Source of the DNA: Brucella anthropi ATCC 49188
GTDB taxonomy: Bacteria > Pseudomonadota > Alphaproteobacteria > Rhizobiales > Rhizobiaceae
DNA length: 64,000 bases
Direction: 5' to 3'
Assembly (NCBI RefSeq): GCF_000017405.1
Contig: NC_009668.1
Coordinates: 522,001-586,000 of the forward strand
Both the position numbers and the translations under genes were made by a program. Position 1 is the first letter of the stretch. Each line of letters opens with the position of its first letter. The notes beneath the pieces were generated by a model. It searched no databases. It saw nothing but the letters and a program-made list of their open reading frames with translations, and was not told the origin of the DNA. Below, piece after piece: positions 9,336 through 18,105 of this stretch.

Positions 9336-9368
9336 ATTGTAGATAGACCCTGTAGTAACTATAGGGTC
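9336..9368 (-). promoter_or_regulatory. CadR-type operator/promoter for cadA
   Basis: The divergent gap holds an inverted repeat with outer arms ACCCT and AGGGT (9347-9367), which on the reverse strand resembles the CadR/PbrR/ZntR consensus. A TTGACC -35 element and a TATCTA -10 element are separated by 19 bp, the over-long spacing that MerR-family activators need. The regulator gene starts only six bases beyond it on the other strand. Confidence 0.88.
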
Positions 9369-9373
9369 AAGAG

Positions 9374-9790
9374 ATGAACGACAGAATTCTGATGATCGGC
9401 CAATTGGCTAGACGAACGGGGACCAAGGTCGAGACGATCCGGTTCTACGAGAAGAACGGTCTCCTGCCCGCACCCTCGCGTACCGATGGCAACTACCGTG
9501 CATATGAGCCGGGCCACCTCAACCGCCTCAGCTTCATCAGGCGTGCGCGCGAGCTTGGTTTCTCGCTCGATCAGATCAGGGAGTTTCTCAAGCTGGCCGA
9601 CGATCGTTCGCAGTCCTGCGCGGCGATTGATGCGATTGCAAAGGAGCACCGGAAGGAAGTCGAGCGAAAAATCGAAGACCTAACTGCGCTCAAGTCGGAA
9701 CTGGACAGGATGATAGACCAGTGTGGATGCGGGCTGGTCGCAGATTGTAGGATAATAGAGAGCCTGTCTCCGCTGCCAGCCAGAACCTAA
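9374..9790 (+). CDS. cadR: MerR-family Cd/Zn/Pb-responsive activator
   Basis: 138 residues. The N-terminal winged helix (IGQLARRTGTKVETIRFYEK, residues 8-27) and the long dimerisation helix are typical of MerR. Metal-site cysteines appear in SQSCAAID (about 77) and in DQCGCGLVADC (about 112-119), the CadR/ZntR/PbrR layout. The His-rich tail of Pseudomonas CadR is absent. It is divergent to cadA and the operator lies in the shared gap, so it probably activates cadA and represses itself. Confidence 0.92.
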   Translation: MNDRILMIGQLARRTGTKVETIRFYEKNGLLPAPSRTDGNYRAYEPGHLNRLSFIRRARELGFSLDQIREFLKLADDRSQSCAAIDAIAKEHRKEVERKIEDLTALKSELDRMIDQCGCGLVADCRIIESLSPLPART

Positions 9791-9797
9791 TGACTGC

Positions 9798-10733
9798 TCA
9801 CCGCAGCGCCGGGCCTCTCGATGCCAAAATCTTTGCGGCGATCGGTGACGTAATCATCTGGATCACAGCGAAGAAGGCGGCAGGCACGGCGATTTCCGAG
9901 GGCAACCCGGACGCCGCTACGAACGCCGCCGCAATGGAGAACTCCTTTTTGCTCACCGTGAACAGGTAGGCGATCAGCTCTTGCCGGTCGGCCACAAAGA
10001 CTTTTGCGATGGACCCGACCGCATAGCCGATCAGGTTCAGCGTGAGCGCGGCCAGCGCGATTAGGAGGGCGAACCAGCCATAGCCGAGGATTGTTTCGGC
10101 GTTTGGACCCACGACCGCCAGAAGCAGGAGCAGGTAGAGCACCGAACCAAGAGAGGGATAGAGGCCATCGTGTCGGCCGACCGCTTCCGGGTATCGCGTG
10201 CGTAGGTAGACCCCGATCACGGTCGGCAGCACCACGATCAGCACTAATTCCATGATGATCGCCCCGATGGGAACTTGCAGCTCGATTCCGGTGAGAAGCA
10301 GGAACAGGATCGGCACGATGAAGGGCGAAAGCACTGTGTTGACCGCATTGAGGACCGCCGCGAGGGCGACATTGCCGCGTGCGAGCAGGACCAGCAACGG
10401 AGCGGAAACGTCAGTCGGCAGAGTGCCGACAAGGGTTTGACCGGCGGCCAGCGGCCCAGAGCCGAAGAACAGCCGCCCGGTGAGCCATCCGGCGAGCGAC
10501 ATGGGACCATAGACGAGGCCAAGCGCCCAAAGCTGCCGGCTCGGCTTCCGGAAAACCAGCTTCACGGCGTGAGCGTCGAATGTCAGGCTGATGACCAGCA
10601 TCAGCAATGCCAGAAGCGGGCTTATGCCGCTTTCAAGGACCATGCCGAGCGAAGGGACGAGCAGGCCAAGCGCGGCCGTTACAACGGCCAGCAGCAGGAG
10701 ATTGTTTTCAACAAAGGCGAGGGCTTTCTGCAT
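9798..10733 (-). CDS. BASS-family (bile acid:sodium symporter fold) transporter, ArsR-linked
   Basis: About 311 residues with nine to ten hydrophobic helices. Family features include LVGTLPTDVSAPLLVLLARG, a GN pair in the following helix, and SKKEFSIAAAFVAASG late in the protein. ACR3 belongs to the same superfamily, but the ACR3 helix 4 cysteine block is absent, so arsenite transport should not be assumed. The start at 10733 lies eight bases downstream of the arsR-like gene. Operon pairing with an ArsR regulator suggests efflux of an arsenical or another oxyanion. Confidence 0.8.
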   Translation of the reverse strand: MQKALAFVENNLLLLAVVTAALGLLVPSLGMVLESGISPLLALLMLVISLTFDAHAVKLVFRKPSRQLWALGLVYGPMSLAGWLTGRLFFGSGPLAAGQTLVGTLPTDVSAPLLVLLARGNVALAAVLNAVNTVLSPFIVPILFLLLTGIELQVPIGAIIMELVLIVVLPTVIGVYLRTRYPEAVGRHDGLYPSLGSVLYLLLLLAVVGPNAETILGYGWFALLIALAALTLNLIGYAVGSIAKVFVADRQELIAYLFTVSKKEFSIAAAFVAASGLPSEIAVPAAFFAVIQMITSPIAAKILASRGPALR

Positions 10734-10741
10734 CGGCAGTC

Positions 10742-11107
10742 CTATTCGCAGCGGATCGTACCGGTTGGGCGGCCCTCGCATTTCGCGAACAGGGCAATCG
10801 CTTGATCGCAATATTTGCAGTGACCTTGGCAGCAGTCGTGCATGAGGAAGGCGACGAGATCGGAGAGCGCCGGCCAGTTGGCGCTGTAGATGATCGACTT
10901 GCCATCTCGCCGCCCCTGCACGAGTCCGGCACGCTCCAGTTCCTTGAGATGGAAGGAGACGCGCGACGGCGGCGCATCATCGAGCGCGCCGGCGATGGCA
11001 CCAGCGGCCATGCCGTCAGCCCCCGCGACGACCAACATGCGGATTATCCGCAAGCGGTCCTTGTGAGAGAGCGCGGCGAAGCCCGCGAGCGCGTCGTTTT
11101 CGTCCAT
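10742..11107 (-). CDS. arsR: ArsR-family repressor (second copy)
   Basis: 121 residues, closely similar in layout to the ArsR at 3136-3495: recognition helix PPSRVSFHLKELERAGLV near residue 47, wing RRDGKSIIYSA, and C-terminal cysteines HDCCQGHCKYCDQ plus FAKCEG and IRCE. The cysteine set is richer than in the first copy. It precedes the BASS transporter gene by eight bases. A perfect inverted repeat upstream shares half-sites and spacing with the first ars operator. Confidence 0.92.
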   Translation of the reverse strand: MDENDALAGFAALSHKDRLRIIRMLVVAGADGMAAGAIAGALDDAPPSRVSFHLKELERAGLVQGRRDGKSIIYSANWPALSDLVAFLMHDCCQGHCKYCDQAIALFAKCEGRPTGTIRCE

Positions 11108-11110
11108 ATC

Positions 11111-11138
11111 ATTTCAACGTTTCATGTTTTGTTGAAAT
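11111..11138. promoter_or_regulatory. ArsR operator upstream of the second arsR
   Basis: Perfect inverted repeat ATTTCAAC-N12-GTTGAAAT located 4 bases before the arsR start codon. Its core TCAAC-N12-GTTGA is identical to the element at 3503-3524, implying that the two ArsR proteins recognise the same DNA or cross-regulate. Confidence 0.8.
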
Positions 11139-11246
11139 TATTGCTTATAGATGGAGCGCGCGCGCCTCAATCTCGCGCAATTCCTGAAACCCGCAATAGA
11201 TCGGCTGCACCCGGAAAGTCGCGGCTATTCGTTTCACAAGACTTTA

Positions 11247-11270
11247 TCGCAAGTGCTAAGCCACTTGCGA
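11247..11270. repeat. Perfect 9-bp hairpin
   Basis: Arms TCGCAAGTG and CACTTGCGA flank a 6-base loop. It has no T-run on either side, so it is not an obvious terminator. Confidence 0.7.
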
Positions 11271-11367
11271 CATGATTTCCGAGAGCGGACCACCTGGGGC
11301 GAACGTCGGCTCGGTCCCGGCGAGGCGGCCTGACGCCACGGGCCGGTCGAATCAGTCGAGAGCATGC

Positions 11368-11406
11368 CGGTGTGCCTGCAGATCATCCGACTGGTCAGGC
11401 ACACCG
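11368..11406. repeat. Perfect 11-bp inverted repeat with 17-base loop
   Basis: Arms CGGTGTGCCTG and CAGGCACACCG. There is no T-run after it. Its position just upstream of the trb operon makes a protein-binding or transfer-origin role possible but unproven. Confidence 0.7.
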
Positions 11407-11485
11407 CCGTTCTCCTGTAATTTTATCCCACACTACTACGACGACCGAAACTTGTTGAAACGACCTGTTTTGTGTCTCTTTTAGT

Positions 11486-11530
11486 GATCCCCATCCGGGG
11501 ATCGTCTCTCGCCTCCCCGGTGGAACGGGG
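11486..11530. repeat. Two short hairpins in the trbB leader
   Basis: GATCCCC/GGGGATC with a 4-base loop (11486-11503) is followed by CCCCG/CGGGG with a 6-base spacer (11515-11530). The second hairpin abuts the trbB ribosome site (GGGGACG), so folding could limit trbB translation. Confidence 0.6.
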
Positions 11531-11535
11531 ACGAG

Positions 11536-12534
11536 ATGCCAGGCATCAACCACAAACAGGCAAATGTGGACCGCGGCGCGCGCATGCTCCGGACAGCGCT
11601 CGGGCCTGCCATCTCAACCCTGCTGCAAGACCCGTCTGTCGTCGAGGTCATGCTGAACCCGGACGGACGCATCTGGGTGGACCGGCTGTCCGAAGGGTTG
11701 GCCGATACGGGCGAAATACTGTCCGCCGCTGACGGTGAGCGCATCGTGCGGCTGGTCGCCCACCATGTCGGCGTCGAAGTCCATGCGCGCAGCCCGCGCG
11801 TCTCGGCCGAACTGCCCGAAACCGGCGAGCGCTTCGAGGGGTTGCTGCCGCCGGTCGTGTCCGCACCCGCCTTCGCCATCCGCAAGCCCGCGGTCGCAGT
11901 ATTCACGCTAGACGACTATGTGGCCGCCGGCATCATGTCCGCCGATCAGGCGGAAACGCTCCGCGCGGCCGTCGCGTCCCGCGCCAACATCCTTGTCGCA
12001 GGCGGCACGTCCACCGGTAAAACGACGCTGACCAATGCGCTGCTCGCCGAGGTGGCGAAGACGCAGGATCGGGTCGTCATCATCGAGGACACCCGCGAAC
12101 TGCAATGCGCAGCGTCGAATCTCGTGGCGATGCGCACCAAGGATGGTGTCGCCACCTTGTCGGAACTGGTGCGGTCTTCGCTGCGCCTGCGTCCGGACCG
12201 CATTCCGATCGGTGAGGTGCGCGGCGCCGAGGCGCTCGATCTCCTCAAAGCCTGGGGCACCGGCCATCCGGGCGGCATCGGCACCATCCATGCTGGTTCC
12301 GGCATCGGCGCCCTGCGCCGCCTCGAACAACTCATCCAGGAAGCCGTCGTCACTGTGCCGCGCGCGATGATCGCGGAGACCATCGACCTCGTGGCCGTCC
12401 TCGCTGGCCGCGGCTCCGCGCGCCGGCTGGCCGAACTTGCCTGCGTCGAAGGGCTCGGCCCCGACGGCGATTACCGGATTTCCCTCGCTTTTCCCGACAC
12501 CTCAATCCCTCACGTTCCAGGAGAACCTGCATGA
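11536..12534 (+). CDS. trbB: TrbB, conjugation VirB11-type ATPase
   Basis: 332 residues. The Walker A motif [10 protein letters not shown] is near residue 156, the Asp box IIEDTREL near 184, and the [12 protein letters not shown] region near 254, all typical of VirB11/TrbB hexameric ATPases. It powers pilus assembly and substrate transfer at the inner membrane. It is the first gene of the trb operon; its stop overlaps trbC by four bases. Confidence 0.96.
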   Translation: MPGINHKQANVDRGARMLRTALGPAISTLLQDPSVVEVMLNPDGRIWVDRLSEGLADTGEILSAADGERIVRLVAHHVGVEVHARSPRVSAELPETGERFEGLLPPVVSAPAFAIRKPAVAVFTLDDYVAAGIMSADQAETLRAAVASRANILVAGGTSTGKTTLTNALLAEVAKTQDRVVIIEDTRELQCAASNLVAMRTKDGVATLSELVRSSLRLRPDRIPIGEVRGAEALDLLKAWGTGHPGGIGTIHAGSGIGALRRLEQLIQEAVVTVPRAMIAETIDLVAVLAGRGSARRLAELACVEGLGPDGDYRISLAFPDTSIPHVPGEPA

Positions 12535-12860
12535 TCCGTTGCGCCGTTCGTATCCGTCATCATCTGGCGACCGCCGCCGCCTTCACCTGGGCGAGCCTGA
12601 TGACTGCCCCCGCCCAAGCGTCTGGCTCCTCCATGCCCTGGGAAGCGCCGCTGCAATCCATCCTTGAATCCGTCGAAGGCCCGGTGGCCAAGATCGTGGC
12701 AGTGATCATCATCATCGTCACCGGCCTGACGCTCGCATTCGGCGATACCGGCGGCGGCTTCCGTCGCCTCATCCAGATCGTCTTCGGTATCTCCATCGCC
12801 TTCGCGGCGTCCAGCTTCTTCCTCTCGTTCTTCAGCTTCGGCGGCGGAGCGCTGGTCTGA
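12531..12860 (+). CDS. trbC: TrbC, pilin (VirB2-like)
   Basis: 109 residues with a signal peptide (cleavage probably after APAQA) and two hydrophobic segments (about 47-65 and 80-98), the usual pilin layout. It is the major subunit of the conjugative pilus. It overlaps trbB by four bases and trbD by one base. Confidence 0.93.
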   Translation: MIRCAVRIRHHLATAAAFTWASLMTAPAQASGSSMPWEAPLQSILESVEGPVAKIVAVIIIIVTGLTLAFGDTGGGFRRLIQIVFGISIAFAASSFFLSFFSFGGGALV

Positions 12861-13141
12861 TGGCGGTGAGTTTCGAGGCGCTCGACGCGGTTCCGGGATT
12901 CAGTGTGCCGGTTCACCGCGCCCTGACCGAACCGATCCTGCTTGGCGGAGCGCCACGCTCCGTCGCGATCCTCAATGGCACGCTGGCCGGAGCCGTGGGC
13001 CTCGGCCTCCAGCTCTGGCTGGCCGGCATCCTGATCTGGGCCGTCGGTCACATCGCCGCCGTCTGGGCCGCCAAGCGCGATCCGCTCTTCGTCGAGGTCG
13101 CGCGCCGCCACCTCCGCATCCCCGGTCATCTTTCGGTGTGA
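12860..13141 (+). CDS. trbD: TrbD, VirB3-like conjugation membrane protein
   Basis: 93 residues with a hydrophobic hairpin around residues 35-72. Length and position between trbC and trbE identify it. The N-terminus has the PVHRALTEPILLGG block common to TrbD. VirB3-family proteins associate with the VirB4/TrbE ATPase at the inner membrane. Confidence 0.93.
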   Translation: MAVSFEALDAVPGFSVPVHRALTEPILLGGAPRSVAILNGTLAGAVGLGLQLWLAGILIWAVGHIAAVWAAKRDPLFVEVARRHLRIPGHLSV

Positions 13142-13149
13142 GGAAGCCC

Positions 13150-15660
13150 ATGATGAATCTCGCCGAATACCGCCGTACCGCATCCCGCCTCGCCGATTAC
13201 CTTCCCTGGGTAGCGCTGGTCGGCTTCGGCGTTGTCCTCAACAAGGACGGCTCGTTCCAGCGCACCGCGAAGTTTCGCGGTCCCGATCTGGATTCCGCCG
13301 TCGCGGCCGAGCTGGTCGCGGTCGCTGGCCGCCTTAACAATGCCTTCCGTCGCCTCGGCTCCGGCTGGGCGATCTTCGTCGAAGCACAGCGGTCGGAAGC
13401 CGCCACCTATCCGGCGAGCCGCTTCCCCGATCCCGCATCGGCGCTGGTCGATGCCGAGCGCAAGGCCGATTTCGAGGAGAAAGGCAGCCATTTCGTCTCT
13501 GGCTATTTCCTGACCTTCCTCTGGCTTCCGCCCGCCGAGGATGCCGCCCGCTCCGAGTCCTGGCTTTACGAGGGCCGCGAAACGTCGAGCGTGAACCCTT
13601 GGGAACTGGTGCGCGGCTTTGCCGACCGCACCGACCGCGTGCTGGCGCTGCTCGACGGTTTTATGCCGGAATGCCGCTGGCTCGATGACGCCGGGACGCT
13701 GACTTACCTGCATTCGACGATTTCGATCAACCGGCATCGCGTCCGCGTGCCCGAAACCCCGACCTATCTCGATGCGCTGCTGGCCGATCAGCCGCTGACC
13801 GGCGGGCTGGAGCCGCGCCTGGGCAATCAGCATCTCCGGGTGCTGACGATCACCGGCTTTCCGGCAACCACCACCCCCGGCCTGCTCGACGAAATGAACC
13901 GGTTGGCCTTTCCCTATCGCTGGTCGACCCGCGCCATCCTCATGGACAAGACCGATGCGACCCGGCTGCTGACGAAGATCAGGCGCCAGTGGTTCGCCAA
14001 GCGCAAGTCGATTGCCGCCATCCTGAAAGAGGTGATGACCAACGAGCAATCCGCGCTCGTCGACACCGACGCCGCCAACAAGGCGGCCGATGCCGACATG
14101 GCCCTGCAGGAACTTGGCGCCGACATGGCGGGCATGGCCTATGTCACGGCGACCGTCACCGTTTGGGACGAGGACGCCCGCCGCGCCGACGAAAAGCTGC
14201 GGCTGGTCGAGAAGATCATCCAGTCCCGCGATTTCAGCGTCATGGTCGAAACGGTCAACGCCGTCGACGCCTGGCTCGGCAGCTTGCCCGGACATGCCTA
14301 TGCGAATGTCCGGCAACCGCCGGTCTCGACGCTCAACCTTGCCCACATGGTCCCTTCGTCCGCCGTGTGGGCGGGACCGGAACGGGACGATCACTTCGGC
14401 GCGCCCCCGCTGCTGTATGGCAGGACCGAAGGATCGACCCCGTTCCGGTTTTCCCTCCATGTCGGCGATGTCGGCCATACGCTTGTCGTCGGGCCGACGG
14501 GTGCCGGCAAATCGGTGCTGCTGGCGCTAATGGCCTTGCAGTTCCGGCGCTACGCGCGCTCACAGGTCTTTGCCTTCGATTTCGGCGGCTCGATCCGGGC
14601 CTGCGCCCTCGCGATGCAAGGTGACTGGCACGATCTTGGTGGCGAGCTGACCGACGCTTCCGAAACATCCGTCTCGCTGCAACCTCTGGCGCGCATTCAC
14701 GAGACGGCCGAACGCGCCTGGGCCGCCGACTGGATCGTGGCGATCCTGACGCGCGAGAACATCCAGATCACCCCGGAGGTGAAGGAGCACATCTGGACGG
14801 CCCTGACCTCGCTCGCCTCCGCCCCGGTCGGGGAACGCACCATCACCGGCCTCGCCGTGCTGCTCCAGTCGAATGATCTGAAACAGGCGCTCCGCGCCTA
14901 TTGCGTCGGTGGTCCCTATGGCCGGCTGCTCGATGCGGAGACCGAACATCTTGGTTCAGCAGACGTGCAGGCATTCGAAATCGAGGGCCTTGTCGGGACC
15001 GGCGCGGCGCCCGCGGTCCTCTCTTATCTCTTCCACCGCATCGGCGACCGGCTAGACGGGTGGCCCACGCTGCTGATCATCGACGAGGGCTGGCTGGCGC
15101 TCGACGACGAAGGCTTCGCGGACCAACTCAGGGAATGGCTCAAAACCCTGCGAAAGAAGAACGCCAGCGTCATCTTCGCCACGCAGTCACTGTCCGACAT
15201 CGACAATTCAGCCATCGCGCCGGCGATCATCGAAAGCTGCCCAACGCGGCTGTTGCTGCCCAACGAGCGCGCCATCGAACCCCAGATCACCGCGATCTAT
15301 CGCCGTTTCGGCCTCAATGACAGGCAGATCGAGATCCTCGCACGGGCCACGCCCAAGCGGGACTACTACTGCCAGTCGCGGCGCGGCAACCGCCTGTTTG
15401 ACCTCGGATTGTCGGAAGTCGGGCTGGCGCTTTGCGCCGCATCGGCCAAATCCGATCAGGCCCTGATCAGCGAAATCCTCACCGAGCATGGCCGCGACGG
15501 GTTCCTCGCCGCCTGGCTCAAGGCGCGTGGCGTCGAATGGGCCGCAGAACTGATCCCGGACCTCAGCAATCTCGCGACCGAAAGCGAGGATCTGCCGTCC
15601 GTCATTTTCGATGAGGACGCGTTCGAGCTCACCCTGGAAGAAGAGGAAAGTACCCCATGA
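13150..15660 (+). CDS. trbE: TrbE, VirB4-type conjugation ATPase
   Basis: About 836 residues. Walker A VGPTGAGKSV is near residue 452 and Walker B LLIIDEGWLALDDE near 640, followed by KKNASVIFATQSLSDID, all standard for VirB4/TrbE. The frame is open from a GTG at 13138, but AGGAAG at 13141-13146 is a ribosome site for the ATG pair at 13150/13153. It is the largest motor of the transfer channel. Confidence 0.96.
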   Translation: MMNLAEYRRTASRLADYLPWVALVGFGVVLNKDGSFQRTAKFRGPDLDSAVAAELVAVAGRLNNAFRRLGSGWAIFVEAQRSEAATYPASRFPDPASALVDAERKADFEEKGSHFVSGYFLTFLWLPPAEDAARSESWLYEGRETSSVNPWELVRGFADRTDRVLALLDGFMPECRWLDDAGTLTYLHSTISINRHRVRVPETPTYLDALLADQPLTGGLEPRLGNQHLRVLTITGFPATTTPGLLDEMNRLAFPYRWSTRAILMDKTDATRLLTKIRRQWFAKRKSIAAILKEVMTNEQSALVDTDAANKAADADMALQELGADMAGMAYVTATVTVWDEDARRADEKLRLVEKIIQSRDFSVMVETVNAVDAWLGSLPGHAYANVRQPPVSTLNLAHMVPSSAVWAGPERDDHFGAPPLLYGRTEGSTPFRFSLHVGDVGHTLVVGPTGAGKSVLLALMALQFRRYARSQVFAFDFGGSIRACALAMQGDWHDLGGELTDASETSVSLQPLARIHETAERAWAADWIVAILTRENIQITPEVKEHIWTALTSLASAPVGERTITGLAVLLQSNDLKQALRAYCVGGPYGRLLDAETEHLGSADVQAFEIEGLVGTGAAPAVLSYLFHRIGDRLDGWPTLLIIDEGWLALDDEGFADQLREWLKTLRKKNASVIFATQSLSDIDNSAIAPAIIESCPTRLLLPNERAIEPQITAIYRRFGLNDRQIEILARATPKRDYYCQSRRGNRLFDLGLSEVGLALCAASAKSDQALISEILTEHGRDGFLAAWLKARGVEWAAELIPDLSNLATESEDLPSVIFDEDAFELTLEEEESTP

Positions 15661-16439
15661 CGCGCACAAAGACCCGGATTTCCCGCATGGCCAGCGCTTC
15701 GGCGCTCGCCCTTTCGCTTGCCGCGCCGCTGGCGCTCGCGCCGGACTTCATCACCCCGGCCCATGCCTTCTTCGGCGGGTTCGGCCGGATCGTCTATGAT
15801 CCGACCAACCACGCGGAGAATCTGCTGACCGCCGCCCGTACGCTGGAGCAGATCAACAACCAGATCACCTCGCTTCAGAACGAGGCGCAGATGCTGATCA
15901 ACCAGGCCCGCAATCTCGCGAGCCTGCCTCACAGCTCGCTTCAGGCGCTTCAGCAGAACGTCCAGCGGACCCAGCAGCTTCTCGGGCAGGCCCAGAACAT
16001 TGCGTTCGACGTTCAGAACATCGATCAGATGTTCCAGCAGGACTACGGCAAGCTGTCTTTGACCGCGACCGACACCCAGATGATCGCCGATGCGCGCTCG
16101 CGCTGGGAAAACACCGTCGGCGGCCTGCAGGACGCCATGCGCGTCCAGGCCGGCGTCGTCGGCAATATCGACAGCAATCGCACGCAAATGTCGGAGCTTG
16201 TCGGCCAAAGCCAGGGGGCGACCGGCGCGCTTCAGGCGACCCAGGCTGGCAACCAGCTTCTCGCCCTCCAGTCGCAGCAGCTTTCGGACCTGATCGCTGT
16301 CATCTCGGCCAATGGCCGGGCGAATGCCTTGACCGAGGCCGAACGCGCCACGGCAGCCGAACAGGGACGCATTCAGCGCGAGCGTTTCCTGACGCCGGGG
16401 TCAGGCTATCAGCCCGGCAACGCGCGAATGTTCAACTGA
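15657..16439 (+). CDS. trbJ: TrbJ, VirB5-like periplasmic transfer protein
   Basis: 260 residues. A signal peptide ends near PAHAFF (residue 37). The mature part is mostly long helices rich in Gln/Asn (QINNQITSLQNEAQMLINQA), the usual TrbJ coiled-coil character. It is thought to sit at the pilus tip or act in pilus biogenesis. It overlaps trbE by four bases. Confidence 0.93.
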   Translation: MTRTKTRISRMASASALALSLAAPLALAPDFITPAHAFFGGFGRIVYDPTNHAENLLTAARTLEQINNQITSLQNEAQMLINQARNLASLPHSSLQALQQNVQRTQQLLGQAQNIAFDVQNIDQMFQQDYGKLSLTATDTQMIADARSRWENTVGGLQDAMRVQAGVVGNIDSNRTQMSELVGQSQGATGALQATQAGNQLLALQSQQLSDLIAVISANGRANALTEAERATAAEQGRIQRERFLTPGSGYQPGNARMFN

Positions 16440-16455
16440 GGAAAGGAGGCGGAGT

Positions 16456-16743
16456 ATGGAGGGGAAGGTGCTGGCCCGGATCGCGGCCATTGTGTTCGTG
16501 GCCGTGGCCATCACGGCGGCGATCATCGAGATGTCGCGTGAGGAAGGCCCCGCGCCAGCACCTTCCGTCCCAGCGCTTCAGCCCGCCACCGATCCGCTGC
16601 GTCTGGAACAGCGGCGTTGCCAGGCATTGGGCGAGGCGGCGGCCAATGATGCCGACTGCCTCCGAACCTGGGCCGAGACCCGCGATCGCTTCCTCGGCAA
16701 GACACCCGCGCCAGCGACCCCCGCACAGAACGGGAGACCGTGA
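16456..16743 (+). CDS. TrbK-alt, putative entry-exclusion protein
   Basis: 95 residues: an N-terminal membrane segment (residues 6-24), a short periplasmic part with two cysteines (RRCQALG and DADCLRTW) and a Pro-rich tail. It has the position and shape of the TrbK-alt family found between trbJ and trbL in alphaproteobacterial elements. A role in surface exclusion is presumed from TrbK, with little direct evidence for this family. Confidence 0.85.
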   Translation: MEGKVLARIAAIVFVAVAITAAIIEMSREEGPAPAPSVPALQPATDPLRLEQRRCQALGEAAANDADCLRTWAETRDRFLGKTPAPATPAQNGRP

Positions 16744-16746
16744 GCC

Positions 16747-18105
16747 ATGGGCGGAACGGGGGTCATCGATAATTTTCTCGGCATCTTCACCAGCTATATC
16801 GACTCCGGCTTCGGCCTGCTCGGCGGCGAGGTGGCGTTTATCGCCACGACGCTGATCGTCATCGACGTGACGCTCGCCGCACTGTTCTGGGCCTGGGGCG
16901 CCGACGGCGACATCATTGCGCGGTTGGTGAAAAAGACGCTGTTCGTCGGCGTCTTCGCCTATCTCATCAGCAACTGGAACAATCTCGCACGGATCGTCTT
17001 CGAGAGCTTCGCCGGGCTCGGGCTCATGGCGTCCGGCACTGGCTTCTCGGTTGCCGATCTGCTGCGCCCCGGCCGCGTTGCCCAAACCGGGCTGGACGCC
17101 GGTCGCCCGCTGCTGGAATCTATTTCGGACCTGATGGGCTGGATCGCCTTCTTCGAGAACTTCATCCAGATCGCGTGCCTGTTGTTCGCCTGGGCGCTGG
17201 TGGTGCTGGCCTTTTTCATCCTGGCAATCCAGCTTTTCGTCACGCTGATCGAGTTCAAGCTGACCACGCTGGCCGGCTTCGTGCTGATTCCATTCGGCCT
17301 GTTCGGCAAGACCGCCTTCATGGCCGAGCGGGTGCTGGGCAATGTGATCTCCAGCGGTATCAAGGTGCTGGTCCTCGCCGTCATCATCGGCATCGGCTCC
17401 ACGCTCTTCGGCCAGTTTACCGCAGGCTTCGGCGGTGCGACCCCGACAATCGACGACGCCATGGCGATCGTGCTGGCAGCCCTTTCCCTTCTCGGCCTCG
17501 GCATCTTCGGCCCCGGCATCGCCACCGGCCTCGTCTCCGGAGGCCCGCAACTCAGTGCCGGCGCCGCCGTCGGGACTGGCCTTGCGGTTGGCGGCGCTGC
17601 GATCGCAGCCGGTGGCGCGACCATGCTCGCGGCGCGGGGTGGCGCAGCCGCACTCTCGGGCGGGGCAGCACTTGCCCGCGGCGGTGCCTCGGCCGCCGGT
17701 GCGGCTTCGTCCGCCTATACCCTCGGCTCCTTGGGCGGGTCCGGCACGGCCGGGGTCGCCTCCGGCCTTGGCGGTGTGGCGCGCGCCGGAGCCTCCGCCG
17801 CCGTTTCACCACTCAAGCGCGCCGCCTCCCGCGCCAGCGACAGCCTGAAATCCAGCTATTCCGATGGTGCGAAAGCCGGATTCGCGGCATCCGGCGGCAC
17901 GTCGACCATGGGCACCGTCGGCAGAGATTCGTCGCCTGCGCCGTCAACCCCCTCAACCCCTGATGGGCCGCCGGCCTGGGCGCAGCAGATGCGGCGTGGC
18001 CGGGCCATGAGCCACGGCGTCACGGCTGCTGCTCATGCTGTCCGATCCGGCGACAGCCACGGCGGCGGCTCCTCCGTCAGCCTTTCCGAAAGTGACCGCA
18101 CATGA
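16747..18105 (+). CDS. trbL: TrbL, VirB6-like channel protein
   Basis: 452 residues with six to seven membrane segments in the first 290 residues, then a Gly/Ala/Ser-rich tail of low complexity (from about residue 265). That is the typical TrbL shape. It forms the polytopic inner-membrane part of the transfer channel. It overlaps trbF by four bases. Confidence 0.95.
   Translation: MGGTGVIDNFLGIFTSYIDSGFGLLGGEVAFIATTLIVIDVTLAALFWAWGADGDIIARLVKKTLFVGVFAYLISNWNNLARIVFESFAGLGLMASGTGFSVADLLRPGRVAQTGLDAGRPLLESISDLMGWIAFFENFIQIACLLFAWALVVLAFFILAIQLFVTLIEFKLTTLAGFVLIPFGLFGKTAFMAERVLGNVISSGIKVLVLAVIIGIGSTLFGQFTAGFGGATPTIDDAMAIVLAALSLLGLGIFGPGIATGLVSGGPQLSAGAAVGTGLAVGGAAIAAGGATMLAARGGAAALSGGAALARGGASAAGAASSAYTLGSLGGSGTAGVASGLGGVARAGASAAVSPLKRAASRASDSLKSSYSDGAKAGFAASGGTSTMGTVGRDSSPAPSTPSTPDGPPAWAQQMRRGRAMSHGVTAAAHAVRSGDSHGGGSSVSLSESDRT

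Larger units (their letters stand above)
11139..11535. other. Non-coding stretch upstream of trbB, rich in inverted repeats
   Basis: About 400 bases without a convincing gene on either strand. In related conjugation blocks this place is usually held by a CopG-like gene and traG; neither is visible. Four inverted repeats lie here (11247-11270, 11368-11406, 11486-11503, 11515-11530). The region probably carries the trbB promoter and may be a remnant of, or contain, a transfer origin. No relaxase gene is adjacent to support the latter. Confidence 0.55.

Noticed and set aside
13126..14478. 450-residue reverse frame opposite trbE
   Set aside because: Low-complexity, Gly/Arg/His-rich translation with no domain. 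trbE is certain on the other strand, so this is a GC-rich shadow.
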